Shown here: positions 35,801-47,800 of the stretch, piece by piece
Layout: each line of letters starts with the position of its first letter
How positions within the stretch are numbered: the stretch's first letter is position 1
From: Watersipora subatra
Lineage: Eukaryota; Bryozoa; Gymnolaemata; Cheilostomatida; Watersiporidae
Reading direction: 5' to 3'
NCBI RefSeq assembly: GCF_963576615.1
Contig: NC_088711.1
Coordinates: 34,956,121-35,020,120, forward strand
DNA: 64,000 nt
Position numbers and translations under genes: made by a program
The notes under the pieces: model-generated
Database searches by the model: none
Seen by the model: only the letters and a program-made list of their open reading frames with translations
What the model was told of the DNA's origin: nothing

Positions 35801-38800
35801 GGCGATATTTGCATCTCTATAGAATTTATCATTATTGTTCATGAAATCTTGTATCAATTCTTGTAGTTTGTCCCGGATAAGGTTAAAAGACCGTCTCGTT
35901 ACTATCGCCGTCGTCCAAAGAATTTGATGGATGAGTATGCCAAGCGTCAGAGGAGGGTCCACTGGCTGGAGACTCATATATGGCATGCTAAAAGGTTGTT
36001 GTTCTCTGCTGGTGATTTACCTTGAATACGGTGCATCCTAATTTCAGATATACATGTCTATGTAAATTAATGTCTGTGAATATTCTGTGACATCCTCTAG
36101 TTCTATTTCCTGTTCTCCTTTGGAATTTGAAGGAGACTCTGAACCAAAGTCACCTTGACACTAGAATTCTTTATTTGGGAATTTGGTTCGATGTAGGCAG
36201 TAAGCCTTAATTTTCTCATGTCCTTTGTAAACACAATTTATTAAAACGAAATGAATTTTATTATATTCTTCTGATGCATCCATTATTGTTAGACTAGCTG
36301 AGTGCCCTGCGTCGCATGGGTAATACAAAACAGCTAATAAACATTACATACGGTAATCTACATTACCTTACCTATTACATTACCTTATCTACTACATTAC
36401 CTGCAACCGTTTATCAGCTGCTTTTGTTACCCGCGCAATGTTGGAAATTCCCCTAGTGAGGCCAGCTGGTAATCGTTACATGTGACACAACGTTGTTATG
36501 TGTATTTTAACCGATGTAATGAATATCTTCACTACTATTAAAGTATTAATTGCTACGCTCTGTTGGACATATAATCTAATGGGTAAGTTCGCCATGTTTA
36601 GAACTTGAGGTGCCGAGTTCAAATCCAGTACGAAGCACATTTTTCGTTTCGAAAACTTCATCGCTGTAACTGGACAAACGGACGGACTCTGAGATTTATA
36701 TATAGATTACTCACACTGGTTTAATTGTCCTTCTGGCTGGTCCATACCTCACAATGAGTTGAATGACTGCTTCTGTCTTATACAAATAACTAGTAGTACA
36801 GGAACTAATATAGTACTGATATACAAATATCCAATGTTTAATTGCTAAAACTTACATGCAGTGTGAGTAGCCACTCATCACTTTCTTAGTTGTTTTATAT
36901 GATAGCATTACAAGTTTATATGATGGTGTTCCAAGTTCATATGATGTTGTTACAAGTATATATGATGTTGTTACAAGTATATATGATGTTGTTACAAGTA
37001 TATATGATAGTGTTACAAGTATTTATGATGTTGTTACAAGTTCATATTGCGTGGTTACAAGTTTACATGATGATCTTACAAGCTTATGTGGTGGTGTTAC
37101 AAGTTCATATGTTCATATGATGTTGTTACATTTTAAAATGTTTATGCATTGTTTAATAACATTGCAAATTAATGAGTGTATCCTATGGAACAGATTCTAA
37201 AAAGTGAGACATAATTAAATAAATCAAGAATTAAAATTTGATACACTCACATATTGGTTTTTTGAATAGTGAGAGTCTCTCACAAATGTCTGTCACTTTC
37301 CCAAAATGGCTGTTTGTCTAAACAAATCACATTTCATAGCCGTCTAGCATTTTGTTTGGAAAAAACGCATCGCTAGTAAACTTAGTGTATCAAAGGGCTT
37401 AGGGTATTTGCGGTTAGATTTAGGGCTTGCAGTGGTGATCATATATGTTTAATCTCTGTTGGAATCAAACTTTTTGTAGAAGTAAGTCTTTGATACTTGC
37501 ATCTAGTAATGTCTCAAAGGACAATTTGATGCAACACCCTGCTACAGAAACAACGGAGCAATTGAATTTTCTAAACAGACTCACATAAGCCTTCATTCTA
37601 GGTTTCACATGACAGAGGCTTGGGGCTATAAACTTCCCAACTATCCAACAGGAAAGGGTGAACGAAGTGCTCATCGAGCTGCCACTCAACGTTGCCTAGT
37701 TCAAGACCAGTCATATATCAATTGTATAGATGTTAGGACAAAGGAGTGCCGCCTACTTTCTGTTCTCAAAACTCTCACATCACGTGAGTTGGTACAATTG
37801 GTGACGATGAGCATTGTTACATGTATTTATGTCTGAAGTCTTGCATATATTGCATCTATTTTTGCAAAGCTATACAATAGCATATGTAGGTTGCCGAGAA
37901 GACAATTCTTCGTACTAGAGGTAAATGATGGATTATGCAAAAAATGACTCTTTCAGGGATAAAAACCTGCAGTTCTGAACTTCTGTGGTGGAAAATCTGA
38001 TGTGGTTGTTGAGAAAGCTCAACAATAACTAGATAGTGCCACATTTTAAAAATGGAACTTTTTGAAAATGCAGGAGTTAGTGGGAAATTTTTGTGGACAG
38101 GTTGGGGAGATGTTATAAGCTCACCTAATAGGAATGTAGGTATAAAAAGTTGAGAAATTAACCTTTTTTGGTTTATAAGGTTATACACCAGGTTGGAAAG
38201 TGGCTGACCTATAATAATAATCACTGCTGCATTGTTGTTGTTGTTGTTGTTGTTGTAAAGTCCCTTAACCTTTTATGATAGCCTTCATGGTTATGTCTTC
38301 ATGTTTATCTTACTAACTTTTATCATCAGTTAAGACTAACATACTGCAGGTAAACATATTTGAGTGCATCACAATGGTAAGACTAGACAATGGCAAAGTA
38401 AATGGTCACTCTCTATGCAATAGAAGCGTACACGAGTCGCTTTTTTCGGCACCCTATCGTGATACCAACCTTAAAGGTTGACTTGCAACAAAATTCACAT
38501 TACAGTTATTTGGTATCAAAAGATTCATCATGCCTTACTATGTTGTGTTGTAGGTGCCAAATATGTGGAAACGTGATTACAAGCTCTTAAAAGCTCACAA
38601 ACGAAAAGCTGCCGTAGATTGGAATCAGTTTATTTCTCTGACGTAGTCATTACAATTGGTTATTGTCTTGTCACGTGATGTTCTCACGTGAATTGAAAGG
38701 CCAATAAAAAGCTTAATATAAAACTTATCGTAGCACTAGTTTATGACAAACACTTCGGGTTTTGCCGAAGACCCCTATATCAAATATAGATGCTCGCTAC

Positions 38801-41800
38801 TTTACAGTTTTGTTTCGGCTTAATGTAATCGTCAAGTCGTAATCTGATCATGTGACCCAATACTTCGCAAATAATTTCTGCAGCACTTTTCGATTATCAC
38901 AGATGACCAACAGGTTCGTCATGATTATTAGACAATGATAGGCCTATGTACTCCTTCGAGCTAAAATTAAAAAATTAAATGAATTTTTACGGTAAGTTGT
39001 TAAGATATCAGTGCTAAAAGTGACAGCATTACAATGACGATAAAATAGACGCGTAAGAACAATAGACATGGTTTTATTGAATGCGTGAAGTATATTTGTG
39101 AAAATATTTTGACGAGTAAAGTTGCATGAAAGTGTAAACAGAAACCATCCTGTAACAACTACGTCCCATTTGAGCCGTTTTGAAAAGAGAATCCAAACTA
39201 CGGCGGTCTCGTGTGGCTGCGATTAACTGTTCGTTTTTTAGCTTTTAAGAGCTTTTAATCATATTTCCACATATTTTGCACCTAAAACACAACAGGGTAA
39301 GACATGGTGAATCTTTTGATACCAAATAACTGTTATGTGAGTTTTGTTGCAAGTCAACCTTTAAGCTAGATGTTCAAGACCGACCTTGTCATCTGTTGTG
39401 ATAATTAATTACTTTTGTTAATATACTAGCTGATGACTGTCTCCAAAACTTTTTTGTCAACATTCTTCTGTTCAAATTAAAAATGAGAATCATATTCTGT
39501 CATATTTGTGCAGCGCTGGAATATGATGGAGATATGGAGCGGTATGCGAGAGGAGTGGAGGTGCTGCAGTGCACTCTGTACCATGCTGGCCAGTATCCAG
39601 CTGGTGCCATCTGCCCTATTCAGGTTATATTCAACCCTGTATCAGAGGACGGTTGGAGTCAAGCCTGGCTCTGGTGCCACACACTCGCTTTTGGCTCTGT
39701 ATGGAATGTACTTTGTAAGGCTTTCTGTGGTGAGTCTAGAGTCACTTTCTCAACTCATAGTTGATCATCAGTGCACTGATGTGGAATTTTATTCTGTTTC
39801 ATGTTGTCGATTAATGTCAAGCTAGCAGTTATATTGATGGGACATACTTATGCGATTTTTTCCTTCTTATCTGTTACTAGCTGAATGCTCAGCATTACAC
39901 GGAAATAGAATAATTACTCAATGAATTTGAATAACTTACTTGGAAAGCTAGATCCTTACTAAAATATTTTCTAAAACAGTACCCGCGCTTTAAGCCAGCT
40001 TAACAGTCATTACGCGTAACAGTCAACAGTGCTAGTTATTAACTCCAGAAAATCGGTTTAAGCATGAGTATCTTAACCAATGTAATGACTATTTCCCAAA
40101 TGAATCCATACTATTCTGTGCTTAATGGTTAAGTTTGCTGCCTCTAGACCTGGAGGTCCCAAGGGCTGGACTGTAACTGGACGCAGGGTTTGACAGAAAG
40201 ACAAACACTGAGCCTCATATAATTATATAGTTTGTACATAATAGTAGTAAAACTTTTGGGTAAATTGAAGTATTTTAATCAAACATATCATTCACAACTT
40301 TTTGAAAACTTGCTCCTCATCTTTGACTTTTTGCATCAAAAAAAGTTAGTGAAACTTTAGTTTACAGTATACTTTGAGTCCATCAAGCCTGCTAAGTCAC
40401 TTAGTTCAGGTCAGACTTCTCTTTGCTTTTTGGACCCGCCTAAGTAGTGCATGTGACCTAGCTTGCTCTTATCTAATTTTATAAATCTCATTGTTTGTCC
40501 TTTTGTTATCATCCTCGTGTCCAGTTATAGCTATTAAAATCTAGCAGTGAAAAATCTCTATTGTACTAGATTTGATTTCGGAACCTATAGATCTAGAGGC
40601 AGCTAACTTTACCATTAGTCTGATGTCTGAGCATAACGTTGAATAATAGTCAATATATTCATTACGTTGGTTAACATACTCGGGCTTGAAGCACTTGGAG
40701 TTGTTAACTAGCACTGTTGATTAGAGTTGCCCCGATTTTGGTATCGGAATCGGTATCGGTGCCGATATGAGTGTCAAGTATCTGAATCGGTATCGGCCGA
40801 TCTTTTCTTAAAAAATCTGAACCTTCCGATACTTTTTACAGATCAACCATTTAGCAGAAAACTGTATTTTAGCCTGCTATACTAATAAAACATCATCAGC
40901 TGTAAGCTTCTTACTTTTACTTAATGAATTTCAGGCCTGCCACACAATTTATTTCATGTCTATAGCCTGATCAACACAGCGAAGGAAACTTTTTAGCCAG
41001 AACGTAAACAAAAAGTGTGGTATTTCCCAATTACAGCGATAGGTTTTATTGCAAGCAATCACGAACAAGATAACAAAAGTGGGAAACAAGAACGCAGTGT
41101 AATATTTCTATTTACTAGCATTACGAAAGTAATTTAAACAGTCGACGCATAAAGTTATCCATCACTCTCTTGATCCTGACGATACAATGGATCATTTGTA
41201 TTGTACAAAAAACGGTAACCCCAGTGGCGTATCGGTATGTAGCCTGTCCTCCAATATCTGTTGCAAGGGAATCCCCCTTCAGTACGCTCGGCTACATTGA
41301 TAATGATGGAAGAAAAGAGACGTCTTACTGAGATAATTGAATCACTAACGGTTTTTAAAAGAAACATTGATTTGCTCTAAACTTGTACAGACACAACAGT
41401 TCATCCAACAATAGAAGAGGGACTTCGTTATTACAGATAGAACTGTACCACTAACAGTAATTACCTTTATTTACAAATTACAAGAAACATGGACTGTTTT
41501 GTTACTACATGCACGGTATGTCAGTATGTGAATATGTATATATTTTTTCCATAAATGCAAACAAATAAATACAATAATATTCATGTTTTCTTTGCATTAT
41601 GTTTGTGTTTGCATAATAAAATGAGCTACTATCTATGCAACACAAAAGATCTGAATCGGTATCTGAATCGGATTATTTTTCAATTAGGATCGGTATATCG
41701 GATCGGTATCTGAATCGGCTGGTGAATTTAGAATCGGGGCATCTCTACTGTTGATCATTACACATAACGTAATGATTATTAAGCCGTCTGCACGGCAATT

Positions 41801-44800
41801 GTTTTAGTCAAAATTACTAACTAGCTTTCGAGGTAAGTTACTCAAATTCATTAGTTAATTATTTTATTACTCGTGCAATGCTGGGCATTTGGCTAGTTTA
41901 TATATATAAATCTCAAGTTTCTCTTTTGTCTGTCTGTCTGTCCGTGTTTCCATTTATAGCGACTAAGTTTTGGGAATGAAAAATCTGCTGTGTACTGGAT
42001 TTTAACTTGGCACCTCCAGTTCTGCAGACAGGCATTTATTCAATGCACTACCCGGTCCAACTGGCTATACTATGGAATAAATTGTGCACAGATTCATTAC
42101 ACATGCGATCTTTCATGGCTTCACGCTAAACACTTCAGCTAGCATTATGCTAGAATTGTTGGCCAGAAGAAAAATACTTAAACTGACATGGGCAGCAAGA
42201 CTACTGCAATCAGGATAGAGCTGTAGTAGGCACTGCAGCCGGCACAGTACAAATACACATAAATAAACATCGTACACAGAAATAAACACAGCACACAGAA
42301 ATAAACACAACACACAGAAATAAACACAGCACACAGAAATAAACACAGCACATAGAAATAAACACAGCACATAGAAATAAACACAGCACACAGAAATGAA
42401 CACAGCACACAGAAATAAACACAGCACACAGAAATAAACAAACACTTTGATGTAAAAGTTAGAATGATAGATGTTGAATATGTTGATTCAAAGTAAATTT
42501 TCTGTGCAAAAACATTTTTATTACCCGTGCAACGCCGGACATTCACCTAATACAGGGGCCGGCAACCCGCGGCTCTTCCATCCCCTCGCTGCGGCTCCCT
42601 CCGACTTTGGATTTTTATCTTTTTTCCTTTTTTTACCACGTGCCGAGTAATTCCTAAAAATATAGAAGTTTTATCACTAGATTTTGTAATAAAAAAATTG
42701 TAACTGGTAATAAATCAAACATTGTTGCTTGTTATGCGTCGTTATTTATGTTATATTATTATTGGTACCTTATCACATGATCGTCACGTGGCTTTAATTT
42801 TGACAATAAAAGTACAGAAAAACATACTACTGGATTCGCGTGGAGGACCAGATCACTACAAGATACCGTCTGATATTATGTCAACGAACTTGGTTAAACA
42901 ATTAGAAATCTAGTAAGGCTGGCCAGCCACTTAGGTCTGCTATATCGTCAACAACACTACTGACAAATAACAACACTAATACAGGTAGAACACTTTATAA
43001 AAATTTATGCGCAATAAAACCGCCAAAATTATTTTATTGTTCTGTGCAAAAGTGTAATTTTGTTTTCTCAGCAGTTAAATCATTATACATGCCACACCTT
43101 TTCGTTTTATGTTGTAAACATGGCATTAAAGCATTAAAAGCTAAACAAAAACGTTACATGTAGTTTTTTTTAAATTCAAATATCAAAGGGAGTTTGTGGG
43201 GGTTTCTTTTCTGCGGAGAATGGGTCTAAATGGCTCTTTGAGTAGAAAAGGTTGTCGACCCCTGACCTAGTATATATATGTATATAAATCTCAATGTTTG
43301 TTTGTCCATGTGTCCAGATATAGCGATAAAGTTTTACGAATGAAAAATCAGGTTTGAAAGGTTTTGATCTCAGAGCCTCCAGTTCTGGAAGCAGCGAGCT
43401 TCATGGTGACACGTACTGGTTACTAGCTGGCTTTACGACTGAATGTCCGGCGTTGCACGGGTAATAAAAATAGCTGATAAACAGTTGCAAGTAATGTAAT
43501 GTAAAGGTAATGCAGGTTACCGTATGTATTGGTTATAAGCTGTTTTTTTTATTACCCGTGCCATGCAGGGCACTCACCTAGTCATAAATATACGGTACCA
43601 TCTCTGCGTCTGAGTGTTTTCTATAATTTTTTTAATGCTCCTGAAACATTGGTTGCAGTTTATACATGTTTATTTGAAGACCAGACCTCGACGTTCACAT
43701 GCATTATAATGATTTACGTAACCTGATGCACGTCTCCTTGGCTTTGTATTACCAGCATCAAGTATCAAGTCTTCTGAGTTGTCTTACTCACATGTCTTCT
43801 GAATTCTAAAAAAATTTTTTATACTTTTTGGCATGCAATGAAAAACATAATTTTACTGATGATTACCAATGCCAATAAAAGTTTAACACGCATCGCACTT
43901 TTGTATGTACTTCCTGTCATGATTATTTGCATAGTTGTTGGTGCACAATTAATGCCTTTTGTTTCAAACAAGCTTGCAAATACGTGATTATTGATCTGTT
44001 GTTTATTGAACTCTATTAAGTTCTCTAGGTGCTACAGTACGCAGTTTTATAAGATAAATGCTTACTAGGTAGAATTGTCTACACGCATGCATCAACTAGT
44101 ATCAAAATGGATTGTTCAGCTACATGGAGTTTTGGCATCACTTTGTAAAATACAAAATCAGTCAGACAAAACAGATACTGTTTTGGAGTAAAGTCTTGAC
44201 ACCGAGGTATTCATTTTAAAACAGAAAGTAGAATTGCACACGTACTCAGTTGACCTTCATTTATACTCATTTAGTGCATTTTTCATGATGGCTACTGATT
44301 CTATGATTTTAAACACTTAGTTAGACAGACTTTCTGGTTTGGAATTCCAGGAGGAGAGTTGTCTGTACAACCTTGATCAGCCTTGGGTTACCACGTTGTC
44401 TCTAGAGCAGTGAATGTGTTTGTCAAAGAGGAATGACTGTAAATGATTAGCTACTTATTTTGTTTTGGGCCGCTCTTCGGTGCTGTTGATGCCAAGGTGT
44501 CCAGCTCGTTTGCATCATTAATTTCCTGATTTGTCTCTTACAGTTTATACAACCTCCATCAAATGCTCTGATATTTACAGTGATATTTCATGCATAATGA
44601 CTCATTTATAATGCTTGCGTGTCTTTTCTAAGGTCTTCATTGTAGTGGAGGATGGTGTTGGACAGGAAGTGGCTCAAAATGAGCAGGTGGTTTTAACTAA
44701 CCTGCGAGAGAAGCTGGTTAGGTTTAAGCTGAGTGGAAAACGTACATTTGAGACGCTTACTCGAGTGATACATCCAACTGATACTGATGTCTCAGCAGGT

Positions 44801-47800
44801 GAGCCATAAATACGTCTTATGACTTCCTGTTTATGTCTGGTCTAGAGCCTTGTTTGGGGATGTGTTCTAACATTAGTGTGCCGTGTACATTTGTGCACGA
44901 AGCACATTCATCAATATTATGAAATTTCTGTGGACATGGTTTTATAGCGTACACCTATATCGACAATAGTTATCCCCTCACTCCACTAATAAAGCGGTAT
45001 CATCAGGTCAAGGTCAGATTTCTGGTAAGAGCATCAAAAAGTTATTATTAGAATAAGTGAGTCACTCTCCCGCTGTTTCTTCTAGGCAATAATTTGAGTT
45101 TAACTTCATTATATAAGCTTTCATTATCCAACTGTGCCCTAATTTTATTGATCACTTCCTCTAATATCTTTTTGCACTTTTGTTTTCTATAAATATTCAA
45201 GAAGAATGAAGGGAAATAATAAAACGAGTCTTAAAAAACAGCAACCTTATATAAAGATGTATGAGTTGTGCATGTTCAATTATCACATGACATAGTCAAT
45301 GGTGCTGACTAAAGACTCACTGACTTGTTAAAAAAGATGTTTTGACAACGACTACTTTTGATCAGGAAACACACACAGAATTGTTTGGATGTCTTTTGGA
45401 GATGAACTCTATAAGTTGTGTTCATGAAATAACTGAATTTTAGAATTTTCACAAGCTTCGAGTTGCTTCCTTTTCAGTGTTTCAGCTTTAAAACTTGGCT
45501 ATTATAAATTTTGTGCTAAATAATGTTTTTACTTTCATTTTAGAGGGAGACCACGTTTGGTGGAAAGGAGAGTTTGCGAACTCTAGCGGTGAAATTACTT
45601 CAAACCTAAAAGCAGCTTTAAAGGAATGGTACAGGTGCAATGGAACTGTGGCTACGGTCCGAGCTCGAGATCCCAGGCTATGTATGCCTTCAATCATCTC
45701 TCTTATGAAAAGAGGTTAGTGAAGGTTTCCACAGCATTTAGGATCTGCACAATAAGTTGATGAATGAGGTCATTCACGTAGCTTGTTCAAGTCAATCACT
45801 AAGCTTCCAAACAGCGAAAGCGTAGTGACACATCCCCATCGGGTGCTGCAATGATTTCACAAAAAACAGCCCTGTCATTCTCATTCTATCGTAATTCAGT
45901 GTCGCTGCTTGAAAGTGAAACACCCGCCATCTTTGCGCCATGGAAAAAGCCTTAGCGACCAACTGCATCGCACTAGTGTTATTTTCATTTGTGTAATGAA
46001 TAATGCTGTAAGAAATAGCCATCTTTCCTTCTGATCATTCATGGTTTTTGTCCTTGACCTCTTAAAGACACAACCTTGACATAAGGCGTCACACAACCAT
46101 CGATCTACCATAGAGCCCTGTGGAAACATGGTCTACTTATCGGCCCATTGTAGCGCTTCGGTGCTGTCGCACCCAAGTGTTTGGAATCTTAGCGATTGTG
46201 AAATTGGTGTTTCCCACTGGCTTTCCTTCTACTGCTGTAGAGCTGTAAGTATAAAACAGAGGGCACAGTTGCATATAAGATGACTATGTTGTATTTATTA
46301 CAAGTAGAATAGGCAAGCTAGTTGTCCCCTTTCTCCACTATTTTCACTATAATAAGGGCCGTGTCTATCCAAAGCGACGGTTGGAAAAAAATTGCATCAC
46401 TCAGGATTTGATCTCAGACATTTGACTTAGCAACCAGGAACACTACCATCTGCACCACCATATCTTGCTGCATGGTGGTATAATTGTGCATGTACGCAGT
46501 CATTAGGCAGGATGATCTGTCACAGCGCACCAGACTGCCTGGGTACTAGTAGTTCATCCATACAACTCTTACCTACCTACATAGGCTACTAGCGCTAGCA
46601 CTATATGTTCTCTAAGGTAGGAGCCCATCTAATGTGTATCTATAAACTCTCTTGAGATAGTGGCATGTGTATGAGCCAGTTCATCGATGTATGGAACTGA
46701 CATATTTATAGTTATTTGATTGAGTCACTGGATGCTCAATGCTTTAATGCTGTTCTTTGCATACAGAATCGTGTCACTCTAGATTTTCGGCAAATTCTTT
46801 CTAGTTGGAGGGTCAAACTTGACGTGGCACGAGAAATATTAGCGCTTCTTGCAGGGTTGGCTCGATTTAAACCCGGTTTAAACCAGCTAAAAAAAACTGG
46901 TTTTTTATAGTTTTTTCGGTTTTTCATTGTTTTTTGTGAAAAACATATTTTAAGCTCCTAGTGGTTCATGTGCGGTAGAAATGCATTTATATGTAATTAT
47001 CAGGCGTGGAAGTTTATTTAGGACACAGTAGTAAAGTGATGGCAGAGCTCAAGTTGAAACTACATGAAATCCTAGCACAACAATGAATTAGTGAATTTCG
47101 TTTTCAATTGGTTTTATCAAGTGATATGATGATCTTTTTACTGATGAAATATAAAAACCATGTGAAATATACTAATCCAGTCATCAACTCTAATAATGAA
47201 TGATTACTTACTCAAGCCTGGCCAGTGAGAAAGGATTACATATAATTAGAAATTAAAACAATAAAATCCTTTTTGGCAAAAGCTTTAAGTTTGCAAACTA
47301 ATATTTCATTTATTGAGCACAAGCCAAAGTAGTTGGATTGTTAGAATTCAGTTTATCAAGTTTTTTGTGTTTTTAAAAGTTGAAGTTGTGCCACAAATTT
47401 CCAACATGCTCGCAAACAGGATCCCGTTTGGCAGTTTTTCACCCGAACTACAAAAGGCAAAGGTTTTAAGACAAAATGTAATAGGTGTGCTGTCGTAATG
47501 CGAGGTCACGCAGATAGGCTTAAAGCTCACGTAGCAAAATGTCAAGCTGAAAACACCAATTTAGACAGAGATGCTAGTATTCAGGCGATAGAAGTTGAGT
47601 CATCTGCCACTGCTCCAAACACTAGCAATGCATCTGCATTATGCTCTGCTTTACACTACCACACGACTAATCACTTGGATTAAAATTCCTACTTATACAT
47701 AGAGCTGTATGTAAAATATTCACTTTATGTGATAAGATTCCTGCTCTGTATTTCATCGATCATGTTCGATTAAAGACTCATTCCGAAATTTCCATATGCT

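Noticed and set aside
36890-37120. Heptad-repeat hydrophobic peptide as a hidden POP1 exon
   Set aside because: POP1 exon 3 joins exon 4 cleanly in the middle of WLETHIWHAKRFHM, so no room exists for an insert; the array is intronic.
44632-44645. Alternative acceptor of POP1 exon 6 ending in CTAAG
   Set aside because: Joining exon 5 there breaks the frame and soon meets a stop; the acceptor ending at 44645 keeps phase and gives a sensible continuation.
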